A stretch of 64,000 nucleotides of DNA. It comes from Anaerolinea thermolimosa. Lineage in GTDB: Bacteria > Chloroflexota > Anaerolineae > Anaerolineales > Anaerolineaceae. Numbering within the stretch: the first letter of the stretch is position 1; each line of letters starts with the position of its first letter. A program made the translations under genes and the position numbers. The stretch lies in assembly GCF_001050195.2 (NCBI RefSeq), contig NZ_DF967965.1, positions 2,033,480 through 2,097,479 of the forward strand. The letters are read 5' to 3'. Under the pieces are notes generated by a model. The model was not told the origin of the DNA, ran no database searches, and saw only the letters and a list, made by a program, of their open reading frames with translations. Of the stretch, positions 1-9,042 are shown in pieces.

Positions 1-1
1 A

Positions 2-670
2 GCCATTGAGCGCGTCATCGCTGGACCCGAACGGAAGAGCCGCCTGATCAGTGAAGAAGAGAAACGCATCGTGGCATATCACGAAGCCGGCCATGCGGTG
101 GTGATGAACTCCCTCCCCGAAGCCGACCCCGTGCAGAAGGTTTCGATCATCGCCCGTGGAATGGCCGGGGGATACACCCTGTCTTTGCCGGAGCAGGACC
201 GCACCCTTATGCCAAGAAAAAAGATGCTAGCCGATCTGGTTGGCTTGCTGGGCGGGCGTGCCGCCGAGGAACTGGTCTTCGATGACATTACCTCAGGAGC
301 ATCAAATGACATCGAGCGAGTCACACAGTTAGCCCGCACTATGGTTACCCGTTTGGGAATGAGCGAAGCTCTTGGCCCCATGGTTTACGGGCAAAAAGAA
401 GAACTGATCTTCCTGGGACGCGAAATTTCTGAGCAAAGAGACTATTCAGAGGCCGTGGCTGAACAGATCGACCGCGAAGTCCGTCGTCTGGTGAATGAGG
501 CATACGCCCAGGCAAAATCGATCCTTATGGAGCATCGCGATAAACTCGATGCTGTAGCCCAGCGCCTGCTGGAAGTGGAAACCTTATCCCGCGAAGAATT
601 CGAGAAAATCTTCCCCCCACCCGTGCGAAAGCGCGGTGGGGTGCCATCTCTGGTTTCCAACCAGAATTAA
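2..670 (+). CDS. ftsH: ATP-dependent zinc metalloprotease FtsH, C-terminal part (5' end outside window)
   Basis: Membrane-anchored AAA+ protease; only the M41 peptidase domain lies in the window. The open frame enters from base 2, so the gene starts upstream of the window. The zinc-binding HEAGH motif is at about residues 27-31 of the visible 222, and the third metal ligand is expected in the TSGASNDIERVT segment. The C-terminal helical region follows and ends in a variable basic tail. A GTG near base 71 is an internal Val codon, not a start. The gene ends just before a perfect 13-bp hairpin with a T-run. The 3' neighbour is convergent. Confidence 0.95.
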   Translation, partial: AIERVIAGPERKSRLISEEEKRIVAYHEAGHAVVMNSLPEADPVQKVSIIARGMAGGYTLSLPEQDRTLMPRKKMLADLVGLLGGRAAEELVFDDITSGASNDIERVTQLARTMVTRLGMSEALGPMVYGQKEELIFLGREISEQRDYSEAVAEQIDREVRRLVNEAYAQAKSILMEHRDKLDAVAQRLLEVETLSREEFEKIFPPPVRKRGGVPSLVSNQN

Positions 671-675
671 CCTGC

Positions 676-1725
676 TCAGGTGTTCAAAGAGGGAGTGGAA
701 TAAGCTCCCTCTTTGAATTTTAAAATCCATAAACCCGGGGCAATGATGGTCACCACTGCCCAGGCCTGATCGATCCCATAGGCAAACAGGATCACCAGAA
801 GGGTGGGAACACCCAGCATCACAGCCCCCCACTGTAAACGTTTTGAATCCAGTAGCGGGATCATCTGAATCAAATCATAATCGTGAACCAGCGGGCTGAT
901 ACAAAAATACCAGAGAGTCAGCAGATCCAAATCAAGCTTTTGCCGAACGTGCTTCAAAATCCATACAAAACTCAGAAGTGTTATGATCACCCAGAGCCCC
1001 CAGAACGCCCATCCATGAATACCCAGCATCACCAATCCACGTGGCACAAAACCCGCCAGAGCCCGTTCAAACAACGGACGGGGATGGCTCAGCCATTGAG
1101 AGAGCCAATCGGGAGCAACCAGGAAAGGTATCCCATAAATGAAGATCATCGCCGCCACCCACCCTAAAAACTGCTTTGGAATCTGACCCGTACCCCGAAA
1201 AGCTTTCCACCAGCGAGAAATCGCCCAGCTCAGAGGGAGAAGACCAAGCTGAGGCTTGATCAGGGTCAGTGCAAGCCAGATTCCCCCGCCAAAGTGATCC
1301 GTCTTCTGACGCTGGCGGTATCCCCATAACCCTATCATGCCAAATACCGCCGTTTGCCCTCCCAAAAAATGAGCTATCAATGGAGCATATAACAAGACCC
1401 AGAGCTTCCACCCACTGATCCACCACGCCACTATCACCGGCAAGAACAGCCACAAGGCCATGCTAACTGGCCGGGGCAGCGCAGCAAAACCAGCAAAAAT
1501 CATCACAAATGGCAAGGGGTAATAGCTATTTTCGCCATACACTTCCTCTCCGCGTAAGAAGCGAGTGCCAATTTGCATGAAAGTCTCATAATCAACTGGC
1601 CCCTGGTCATGTTGTATCACGAAACCGATATAGAGCAGATAAACGGCCAGAAGCAAGAGAGAGAATATTCGGGGAAAAGTAGTTATGGCTGCATTTTTCA
1701 GGGATTTTTTTGTAAATGTTGCCAT
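676..1725 (-). CDS. Polytopic membrane protein, DUF2029/GT87-like
   Basis: A 349-residue integral membrane protein with about eight hydrophobic segments. An early acidic motif (DYETF, followed by RGEEVYG), a PLPF segment, a GGQT segment and a KPQLGLLP motif near residue 160 match the GT-C-fold DUF2029/GT87 family, whose characterised members transfer mannose or arabinose from polyprenyl-phosphate donors. Substrate is unknown. The start ATG lies 28 bases inside the end of the upstream acyl-CoA ligase gene, so the two are translationally coupled. It is the last gene of the five-gene minus-strand run. The family assignment is from motif layout only. Confidence 0.6.
   Translation of the reverse strand: MATFTKKSLKNAAITTFPRIFSLLLLAVYLLYIGFVIQHDQGPVDYETFMQIGTRFLRGEEVYGENSYYPLPFVMIFAGFAALPRPVSMALWLFLPVIVAWWISGWKLWVLLYAPLIAHFLGGQTAVFGMIGLWGYRQRQKTDHFGGGIWLALTLIKPQLGLLPLSWAISRWWKAFRGTGQIPKQFLGWVAAMIFIYGIPFLVAPDWLSQWLSHPRPLFERALAGFVPRGLVMLGIHGWAFWGLWVIITLLSFVWILKHVRQKLDLDLLTLWYFCISPLVHDYDLIQMIPLLDSKRLQWGAVMLGVPTLLVILFAYGIDQAWAVVTIIAPGLWILKFKEGAYSTPSLNT
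683..717 (+). terminator. Intrinsic terminator after ftsH
   Basis: A perfect 13-bp stem (683-695 with 705-717), 9-base loop, followed by TTTT. It overlaps the last codons of the convergent minus-strand gene, so it mainly serves ftsH; there is no T-run on the other strand. Confidence 0.8.
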
Positions 1726-3356
1726 ATCAGTTCCCTTCTGAGGATTTTCCCCACCCCTGTCCGTGGCAGACTCTCGCGAAATTCCACCTCCACGGGCACT
1801 TTATAATACACCAGAGCACGGCCGCACCATGAAATGATCTCCCCGGGGTCGAGTTCGCTACCCGGTCTGGGTACGATCCAAACCTTTACGGCTTCTCCCC
1901 GCAATGGGTGTGGAATACCCGCCGCCGCGACTTCCAACACACCAGGGTGCTGGGCAACCACCTCTTCAACCTCCCTTGGCCACACCTGGAATCCACTCAC
2001 TTTGATTAAATCTTTCTTTCGATCAAGGATATAAAAATACCCATCGGAATCCATCCTGGCGATATCGCCGGTATACAACCAACCGTCACGCAGGGTGTTT
2101 ACCGTTTCTTCTGGTCGGTTATGGTATCCCCACATCACCTGCGGGCCGCGAATCAACAACTCACCGGACTCGCCAGCAGGCAGATCTCGACGATCATCTT
2201 CCAAATCCACAATCCGGCAATCCACATCAGGCAAAGGCAACCCAATAGAACCAGCCCGCTTCTCTCCCAGCATCGGGTTGCAGTGGGTGGCGGTCGGTGC
2301 TTCAGATAGGCCATACCCCTCCATCAGCCGGGCACCGGTTAACTCCTCAAAACGAATTCGAACTTCTTCCAGCAATGGCGCAGAGCCAGATATACACGCC
2401 CGGATCGAACGCAAATCAAACCGACCTGCCAGAATGTCAGGATGACGGTTGATAGCAGCATACATGGCCGGAACACCAGGGAAAAAACTCGCCCGCCTGG
2501 TGTGAATTTTCTCCAGCAAACCGGTTAAATCTCGCGGATCAGCCACCAAAACCAGACGGGCAGCCATCATGACCCCCACGCTCATTCCAACCACCATGCC
2601 ATAGACATGATAAAGAGGAATAGCCAGTAACACCGTCTCTTCTCCATCCCGCAATCCGGCTAACCAGTGCCGAAATTGCACTGTATTGGCCACCAGGTTG
2701 CGATGTAGCCCAATCGCAGCCTTCGGGATACCGGTAGTCCCACCACTGTACTGGAACACTGCTGGAGAATCCCGGGTTATCAGGCTCGAAGCGTGGGTAA
2801 ACTTCCCCATACAGACGGCCTCTTGAAGCGAGCATTCAGCGTCAGACCTCGGATATTGTTCTTCGTCCTCCAACCAGGCACTCATCCGGTCAGCGTCTTC
2901 AAGTTCAGACCAGATAACCATGCGCAAAGCGGTGCTCTCGCGGACTTCTTTCACGATCTCTTCAGAATGGGTCATTGCCAGTAACATGGTCACACCGGCA
3001 TCCTGCAAATGGAATTGAACTTCTCGCGCCCTGTAATGAGGGTTGAGCGCCACCACTATTCCACCCGCTTTAAGCACAGCATAAAAAGCCAGCACAAATT
3101 GCGGAAGATTGGGCATCATGATACCCACCCTCTCACCCATCTTCAGCCCCAGTTGAACCAATCCATCGGCAAGGCGATCCGTGAGTCGGGACATTTCCCG
3201 GTAGGTAATCGTTTTACCTTCAAAATCGGTACAAATCTGGTCAGGAAAGCGAACGGCCGCCTGATCCAAAAAGTCAAACACCCGTAAAGGGGGGTATTCC
3301 AGGTGATAAGGAACACCTGCATCGTATTTTCTCAGCCAGGGTCGTTCTACATCCAT
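1698..3356 (-). CDS. Acyl-CoA synthetase (AMP-forming), FadD-like
   Basis: Adenylate-forming enzyme activating a carboxylic acid, probably a fatty acid, to its CoA thioester through an acyl-AMP. Visible core motifs: P-loop YSGGTTGIPK (about 205-214), GYGLSEAP, YTGDIARMDSDGY, the hinge DRKKDLIKVSG and the catalytic-Lys motif GVGKILRREL near the C terminus. At 552 residues it has normal family length and no signal peptide. It overlaps the downstream membrane-protein gene by 28 bases and follows miaA by 14 bases. The substrate cannot be deduced; long-chain fatty acid is the default for this subfamily. Confidence 0.85.
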   Translation of the reverse strand: MDVERPWLRKYDAGVPYHLEYPPLRVFDFLDQAAVRFPDQICTDFEGKTITYREMSRLTDRLADGLVQLGLKMGERVGIMMPNLPQFVLAFYAVLKAGGIVVALNPHYRAREVQFHLQDAGVTMLLAMTHSEEIVKEVRESTALRMVIWSELEDADRMSAWLEDEEQYPRSDAECSLQEAVCMGKFTHASSLITRDSPAVFQYSGGTTGIPKAAIGLHRNLVANTVQFRHWLAGLRDGEETVLLAIPLYHVYGMVVGMSVGVMMAARLVLVADPRDLTGLLEKIHTRRASFFPGVPAMYAAINRHPDILAGRFDLRSIRACISGSAPLLEEVRIRFEELTGARLMEGYGLSEAPTATHCNPMLGEKRAGSIGLPLPDVDCRIVDLEDDRRDLPAGESGELLIRGPQVMWGYHNRPEETVNTLRDGWLYTGDIARMDSDGYFYILDRKKDLIKVSGFQVWPREVEEVVAQHPGVLEVAAAGIPHPLRGEAVKVWIVPRPGSELDPGEIISWCGRALVYYKVPVEVEFRESLPRTGVGKILRRELIWQHLQKNP

Positions 3357-3370
3357 ATATTCCTCGATTT

Positions 3371-4333
3371 TCAGACAGGAGAGTTGATCTCTCCCGTGAG
3401 CCAGCGGTGGATCAACTCGATCACTCTGTCAGGGGTCTGTTCATCCACAGTAAACCAGTAAATATCCGGGTCTTCCTCTCGGAACCACGCCCCCTGCTGA
3501 CGGACATATCGGCGAGTCAGACGTTTCATCTCAGCAATGGCCTCCTCAAGTGAGCATTCACCACGTAAAAAACGGAAAACCTGCCGGTATCCAATGGCCG
3601 ACATGGAAGGTAGATCAGCTCCGTATCCCTGAGATAACAACCTTTGCACTTCATCCACCAGACCGCTCCGAATCATGCGGTCAATCCGTGCATCGATAAG
3701 TTGATAAAGCTCACCACGGGGGCGCGTTAAACCAATACGCAATACATTATAAGGACTGGGAGTTTTACCCCGTTGCGCCGAGAAACGCCGTCCTGAATAG
3801 AAAATGACCTCCAGTGCCCGAATCGTCCGCCGTACATTGCGCGGATCGATCCTATAAGCAGCTTCTGGATCGAGGATCGCCAGCTTCCGGTGCATGGTAT
3901 ACGCCCCGGTTTGCACCGCCATAGCTTCCAGTACCTGCCGCAGACGGTGATCCGGTGGCTGCGAGGGTGGTTGCCAGCCTTCAACCACAGCCCGGATATA
4001 CTGTCCCGTTCCCCCGACCAGAAGGGGAAGCTTTCCACGAGCATGAACCTCATCAATGATGACTCTGGCCTGTTTCTGGAAGTGAGCCAGACTCCAGAGT
4101 TCATCAGGGTTTGCCACGTCAATCAAATGATGGGGTACCCGGGCACGTTCTTCGATAGAAGGTTTCGCCGTCCCAATATCCATTCCCCGGTAAAAAAGGC
4201 GCGAATCGGCAGAAATGATCTCTCCATCCAGCGCTTCCGCAACACGAATGGCCAGCTCACTTTTTCCTACCGCGGTTGGCCCAACAATCACCACCAGCGG
4301 TTTATGTGGTGAGGGCATTTTCGAAATGCTCAA
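3371..4333 (-). CDS. miaA: tRNA dimethylallyltransferase MiaA
   Basis: Transfers dimethylallyl from DMAPP to N6 of A37 in tRNAs reading UNN codons, such as the tRNA-Leu(UAA) in this window. Motifs: P-loop GPTAVGKS at about 16-23, DSRLFYRGMDIGTAKP, PHHLIDV and GGTGQYI. The 320 residues fit the family. I take a TTG start at 4333 because GGGGAGG sits 6 bases upstream; the alternative ATG at 4318 has no Shine-Dalgarno sequence. The start overlaps the end of yraN by 32 bases. Confidence 0.93.
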   Translation of the reverse strand: MSISKMPSPHKPLVVIVGPTAVGKSELAIRVAEALDGEIISADSRLFYRGMDIGTAKPSIEERARVPHHLIDVANPDELWSLAHFQKQARVIIDEVHARGKLPLLVGGTGQYIRAVVEGWQPPSQPPDHRLRQVLEAMAVQTGAYTMHRKLAILDPEAAYRIDPRNVRRTIRALEVIFYSGRRFSAQRGKTPSPYNVLRIGLTRPRGELYQLIDARIDRMIRSGLVDEVQRLLSQGYGADLPSMSAIGYRQVFRFLRGECSLEEAIAEMKRLTRRYVRQQGAWFREEDPDIYWFTVDEQTPDRVIELIHRWLTGEINSPV

Positions 4334-4664
4334 TTTGTACCTCCCCTGGTCGGTCAGGTCGCCCTAGAATCGCAATCACATCTACCTGCCAGGGAGACTC
4401 TGTGCCACAGGATTGCCAGTAAAACTGAATGGCAGCCAGCAGATGATTACGCTTCTTTCCTGTAATGGCATCTTCTGGTAATCCAAAACCGCTCCCGGTA
4501 CGCGCTTTAACCTCGATGAAAATGATCGTTCCTTCACGCTGTGCGATGAGGTCAATCTCTCCATAGGGGGTCTCCAGGTTACGATGGAGCACCTCATACC
4601 CCCGACCAAGCAGATATTCTTCCGCCAGTGTTTCACCCCAGCGCCCAATTTGCCGACGATTCAT
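4302..4664 (-). CDS. yraN: UPF0102 family protein YraN
   Basis: Small 120-residue protein with a restriction-endonuclease-like core: GRWGETLAEEYL at the N terminus, then YGEIDLIAQ and IIFIEVKAR, which form the E-x(n)-D...ExK nuclease-type constellation of the UPF0102 family. Cellular role is unproven; the fold suggests a Holliday-junction-resolvase-like nuclease. The ATG overlaps the upstream stop as ATGA and has a G-rich Shine-Dalgarno sequence; the 3' end overlaps miaA. Confidence 0.9.
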   Translation of the reverse strand: MNRRQIGRWGETLAEEYLLGRGYEVLHRNLETPYGEIDLIAQREGTIIFIEVKARTGSGFGLPEDAITGKKRNHLLAAIQFYWQSCGTESPWQVDVIAILGRPDRPGEVQIEHFENALTT

Positions 4665-5761
4665 TCCAAGCCCCCCAGCACCATTCGTGCCACCTGTTCA
4701 GCCGCATCGGGCTTTCCAATCGCCCGAAATGTATCTTTCAGGGTGAGTAACCACCGGGTGTCCTCCATTGCACGCCAGACGAGCCGCGCCGCCAGTTCAG
4801 GAGAGGAAGCATCCAAAAACAACCCATGCCTGGCCAGAAAGGAAACATTGGCCGATTCAGCCCCCGCTCCCGCTCGTAAACATCCCAGTGGTAAACCACA
4901 GGCCAGTGATTCGGCTACAGTCAGCCCTCCCGGTTTACTGAAGAGAAGATCCTGCCCGCGCATGAAACCGACCATGTCGCTTACAAATCCCTGAACATCC
5001 ACCTCCAACTGAGTTCGCCGGGATAACCTCCTAACGCGCTCTCGCAACGTTTCACGATTCCCGGTAACCACCGTAAAACGCACTCGAGTCTGACAGGGCT
5101 CCAGCGCTTCCCAGAAGTTTCTCAACCAGGCTTCCATGGAAGTATACGCCCCACTGTATACTCCACCCGCCAGAATTCCCACTTGAAGTACTCCTCCACC
5201 TCGCAGAGCCGGCCATCCTTCCTCCGGCTCAAATCCCTTTCTCAAGGGAATTCCCGTCGGATGGATTTTCTCAGGATTTTTCCCACGTTTGATGAAGTCT
5301 TCACGAACATCCTCATGAGCCACAAAATAACCATCCACACCCTCAATCGGCCAGTAACCATGAGCACCAAAATCGGTGACTACACCGTACACCCGCCAGT
5401 TTTTCTTATAACGCTGTCTGGCATGAAGCGCCATGCGTAATGGAACCACATGCGTGGCAAGCACAACCCCATCCTGAAATTCAGGCAGGCTCCGCTGCCA
5501 GAACTCCCATTGAGAGACCCATCTCACCCAGGGTGATTTCCCTCCTCTCCAGGCCTTGCCGTATACAAACCTCAGATAACGAGTGGTAACTGCCAGGCCG
5601 GTGTTTCCTACCTGCGGGAAGAAGGGAAATACTCGCTCGATAGGATCGTACAATGCCACCTGAAGCTGTGGTTCCAGCCTTAGAAGGGCATCCCGAATCG
5701 CCCTGGCTGCCATTAAGTGCCCGGAGCCTATGCTCAAATAAAGCAAAGCAATTCTATCCAC
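4661..5761 (-). CDS. MGDG synthase/UgtP-type glycosyltransferase (GT28-like)
   Basis: Predicted peripheral-membrane GT-B glycosyltransferase of the monogalactosyl/processive diacylglycerol glucosyltransferase group. The N-terminal SIGSGH motif (about 11-16) is the lipid-acceptor signature of MGDG synthases. The C-terminal nucleotide-sugar region has FSKPGGLTVAESLACGLP and a later GAGAESAN loop. It probably glycosylates a diacylglycerol in the inner membrane; the sugar is unknown. At 366 residues the length is normal. The start codon is GTG with no clear Shine-Dalgarno sequence. It is the first gene of the minus-strand operon and diverges from cinA. Confidence 0.75.
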   Translation of the reverse strand: MDRIALLYLSIGSGHLMAARAIRDALLRLEPQLQVALYDPIERVFPFFPQVGNTGLAVTTRYLRFVYGKAWRGGKSPWVRWVSQWEFWQRSLPEFQDGVVLATHVVPLRMALHARQRYKKNWRVYGVVTDFGAHGYWPIEGVDGYFVAHEDVREDFIKRGKNPEKIHPTGIPLRKGFEPEEGWPALRGGGVLQVGILAGGVYSGAYTSMEAWLRNFWEALEPCQTRVRFTVVTGNRETLRERVRRLSRRTQLEVDVQGFVSDMVGFMRGQDLLFSKPGGLTVAESLACGLPLGCLRAGAGAESANVSFLARHGLFLDASSPELAARLVWRAMEDTRWLLTLKDTFRAIGKPDAAEQVARMVLGGLE

Positions 5762-5894
5762 TTTGTCAGCGGCTCGATTCGTGTTAAACTAAAATCACCC
5801 GCAAGGGACGTGTTTCGGGATTATAAATTCCCTCAAGAAATACGTCTCTTATAAGCAAAAGCACACCCATTTTACCTGATCTTGAGGCCCCTGC

Positions 5895-7064
5895 ATGCCC
5901 ACAGCTGAAATTATCACCATTGGAACCGAACTTCTTTTAGGCGAAATCCAAGACACCAATACCCGCTACCTTGCACGGGCATTGCGTGACCTGGGCATTG
6001 ATCTTTACCGCACAACAACCATCGGAGATAACGAAGAACGAATTGCCCGGGTAATAGAAGAAGCCCTGGGCCGCTGTCAGATCATCATTACGACCGGTGG
6101 ACTGGGGCCGACAGTGGATGATCCTACCCGACAGGCCGTAGCCCGGGCACTGGGGGTGCCACTGGAATTTCGGAACGATCTCTGGGAGCAAATCTCCAAC
6201 CGCATCTTAACCCGTTATGGCCGTCAGCCCTCAACCAACAATATGCGACAGGCATGGATCCCCGCCGGATCCATTCCCATTCCCAACCCGGTCGGTACAG
6301 CCCCGGCTTTTATCGGAGAACGTGGCGATGCCTGTGTTATCAGCCTGCCCGGCGTACCACGGGAGATGGAATACCTTTATCAGAACGCAGTAGTACCCTA
6401 TTTAAAACAACGTTACCATCTCACAGGGGTGATAAAAGCCCGGGTTTTACACACCGCGGGGGTTGGAGAATCGCAAATTGACGAATGGATTGGAGATCTG
6501 GAGACTCTCTCCAATCCAACTGTGGGGCTGCTCGCTCATCCAGGTCAATGCGATATCCGTATCACCGCCAAAGCCAATTCACAGGAAGAAGCCGATCAAA
6601 TGATCGCTGAGCTTGAGGCCACCATCCGCCAGCGATGCGGAGATTCCATCTACGGAACCGATAACGAAACCCTTGAGGACGTGGTCTTCCAAAAACTCGC
6701 CCGTCAGGGCTGGAAACTGGCCGTTTTTGAAAGCGGGCTGAATGGAGCATTACGCGAACGCCTGCAAAGTCACGGCATGCCACCGGAATGGATTGCCGTG
6801 GCAGAATCTCCATACATGCCAAAGGATCTCGAAACGATACTTCGTGATCTTTCCCATCGCCTTAAAGCCGAGGTAGTTCTTGGTGTCTGCCTGATTCCAG
6901 AGGAGGATAAACAATCCCTGACCCTTCTGGTGCTCTCCCCTTCGGGAATGCTGGAAAATCAGCGTTCTTATGGCGGCCCTCCCCAGCTCGCCGCGAGCTG
7001 GGCGATTCATTCTGCGCTGGATTTTCTCCGGCGCAACCTGCCCACCCCCCTGGAGGAAAACTAA
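5895..7064 (+). CDS. cinA: CinA family protein with atypical C-terminal domain
   Basis: The N-terminal MoCF-like domain (about 1-170) carries EIITIGTELLLGEIQDTN and TTGGLGPTVDDPT, as in CinA ADP-ribose pyrophosphatases. The C-terminal domain (about 255-385) should be an NMN deamidase with an ESCTGG nucleophile loop and a GIAGP loop. Here the first reads ESGLNG and the second is absent, so deamidase activity is doubtful. GAGG lies 7 bases before the ATG. It begins a four-gene plus-strand operon; the next gene starts one base after its stop codon. Confidence 0.88.
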   Translation: MPTAEIITIGTELLLGEIQDTNTRYLARALRDLGIDLYRTTTIGDNEERIARVIEEALGRCQIIITTGGLGPTVDDPTRQAVARALGVPLEFRNDLWEQISNRILTRYGRQPSTNNMRQAWIPAGSIPIPNPVGTAPAFIGERGDACVISLPGVPREMEYLYQNAVVPYLKQRYHLTGVIKARVLHTAGVGESQIDEWIGDLETLSNPTVGLLAHPGQCDIRITAKANSQEEADQMIAELEATIRQRCGDSIYGTDNETLEDVVFQKLARQGWKLAVFESGLNGALRERLQSHGMPPEWIAVAESPYMPKDLETILRDLSHRLKAEVVLGVCLIPEEDKQSLTLLVLSPSGMLENQRSYGGPPQLAASWAIHSALDFLRRNLPTPLEEN

Positions 7065-7065
7065 A

Positions 7066-9042
7066 GTGAAACAGGCTGACCTGATTCTGACCAATGCCCA
7101 CGTGCTGACCATGGATGAACAGATGAAGCAGTTCCCTCAGGGAGCTGTAGCAGTGCAGGGTGAAAGTATTCTCGCCGTTGGCCCGGCAGATGACATCATC
7201 CGCGAATTTAACGCCCCCGTCCTCATCGACTGCGGCGGAAAGGTGGTGATGCCGGGTTTGATCAACGCCCACACCCACGTCCCCATGACTCTCCTTCGCG
7301 GGTTGGCTGATGACCTGCGATTGGATGTCTGGCTTCTGGGGTATATGATGCCGGTGGAAAGGGAATTTGTCTCACCTGACTTCGTGCGCCTTGGGACGCA
7401 AATCGCCTGTGCCGAAATGATTCGGAGCGGTGTCACAACCTTTGCAGATATGTATTACTTTGAAGAAGACATTGCCAGGGCAACGGCCGAAGCAGGCATG
7501 CGAGCATTGTGCGCTCAAACCGTGCTTAAATTTCCCACCCCTGATGCCCAGTACTTCGAAGAATCCCTGGCGATGGCGCGGGATTTCATTACTCGCTGGA
7601 AAGACCATCCCCTTATTATTCCTTCCGTTGCTCCCCACGCCCCATACACCTGTACCGATGAAATTTTACGATCAACAGCCGCTCTGGCAGCTGAGTTTGA
7701 TGTGCCGCTCCACACACACCTGGCCGAAACCGCCCAGGAAGTGGATAATATGCGCCGCGAACAGGGCATGCCCGTCATCCCTTACGTGAAAAAACAGGGA
7801 CTCTTTGAGGCAAAAGTGCTGGCCGCCCACTGTGTCCATGTGGACGAAGGGGAATTACGAACCATGCTCCACGCTGGAGCAGGTGTCGCTCATAACCCCT
7901 CCTCAAATTTGAAGCTGGCTTCGGGAATCGCCCCGGTGAGCCGGATGCTTGCGGTGGGACTGAATGTTGGCATTGGCACAGACGGTCCCGCCTCCAACAA
8001 TGATTTGGATATGTTCGAAGAAATTCGTCTGGCAGCGTTCCTGGCCAAGGGCTCTACCAGCGATCCCACTACCGTACCGGCGCCCCAGGCCCTGCTCATG
8101 GCCTCCCGGCTTGGCGCTCAAGCCATGCACATTGGGCACCTGACCGGCTCTCTTGAGCCCGGAAAACGTGCCGACCTGATCGTGGTGAACATTTTCCCGT
8201 TACATAATGCCCCTCGCTTTCTGCGCGATGAAAACAGTGTCTATTCCCAGCTTGTGTACGCCGCTAAATCAACCGATGTTACCGATGTGATGGTTAACGG
8301 CCGCTGGTTAATGCGCGACCGCACCTTGCTTACTCTGAACGAAACGGAACTGATCCAGGCCGGGCAAGAATACGCTCGCCGGATTGACACCTTCCTCATT
8401 CAGCGGGAACAATCCATCCTTTCAAAACTGGTTGCCATTGGCGGGGCCATGGAGGAAGAAAGCTTCGAGATTCAGGTAAAAGTTCCCCTTGAACGGATCG
8501 AGCCGATTCTGGAATCCCTGCAAAAACCGCTGGTGCATATTCTTCGCAAACGACACTACCATGAATATGACACCTACTTCTTCTTCCCTCAAGAGGAAGA
8601 AGGTATCCTCCGTTACCGTGAGGATGATTTTGTTAACGAGAAGGGTGAAGTCTACAACGTGCGCTCCAGGTTAACACTCATCGGAGCACATGAACACCAC
8701 CTTCCCCAGGTACTTCTCTCTCGCAGTCGATACTATGCACCCGCATCTCACTCCCTGCGTTTCTACCGCGAGTATTTCAAACCCCAGCGTGAAGTGGAAA
8801 TTCAAAAAGACCGTTTACGTTTCCTGATCAGTTTCAAGGAAACCGAGTTCTTCGTCAACCTCGATACTCTTACCATGCCTCCTCTCGGTCATTTCCTTGA
8901 AATAAAAGCCCGTACCTGGAGCCGCAAGGATGCTCGTCAAAAGGCTGATCTGACCCAGGAACTGCTCGCTTACCTTGGCGCACCAACCGATCAGACCATC
9001 ATCAGTGACTACATCGACATGGTACAATCAGAAAAGCGATGA
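7066..9042 (+). CDS. Fusion: amidohydrolase (MtaD/TRZ-ATZ type) + CYTH domain
   Basis: A 658-residue two-domain protein. Residues 1-440 form a metal-dependent TIM-barrel amidohydrolase with NAHTH (His69, His71), a mid-barrel HTHLAE, AAHCVH and GTDGPASNN, most like 5'-methylthioadenosine/S-adenosylhomocysteine deaminases. Residues from 462 form a CYTH/CyaB-like triphosphate-tunnel domain (EIQVK, YDTYFFFP, LRYREDD, FLEIKART). The usual ExExK reads E-I-Q-V-K. The seam coincides with a Met codon at 8449, suggesting a former separate start. The GTG start at 7066 has GGAGG 9 bases upstream. The stop overlaps glgA as ATGA. Both substrates are inferred. Confidence 0.82.
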   Translation: MKQADLILTNAHVLTMDEQMKQFPQGAVAVQGESILAVGPADDIIREFNAPVLIDCGGKVVMPGLINAHTHVPMTLLRGLADDLRLDVWLLGYMMPVEREFVSPDFVRLGTQIACAEMIRSGVTTFADMYYFEEDIARATAEAGMRALCAQTVLKFPTPDAQYFEESLAMARDFITRWKDHPLIIPSVAPHAPYTCTDEILRSTAALAAEFDVPLHTHLAETAQEVDNMRREQGMPVIPYVKKQGLFEAKVLAAHCVHVDEGELRTMLHAGAGVAHNPSSNLKLASGIAPVSRMLAVGLNVGIGTDGPASNNDLDMFEEIRLAAFLAKGSTSDPTTVPAPQALLMASRLGAQAMHIGHLTGSLEPGKRADLIVVNIFPLHNAPRFLRDENSVYSQLVYAAKSTDVTDVMVNGRWLMRDRTLLTLNETELIQAGQEYARRIDTFLIQREQSILSKLVAIGGAMEEESFEIQVKVPLERIEPILESLQKPLVHILRKRHYHEYDTYFFFPQEEEGILRYREDDFVNEKGEVYNVRSRLTLIGAHEHHLPQVLLSRSRYYAPASHSLRFYREYFKPQREVEIQKDRLRFLISFKETEFFVNLDTLTMPPLGHFLEIKARTWSRKDARQKADLTQELLAYLGAPTDQTIISDYIDMVQSEKR

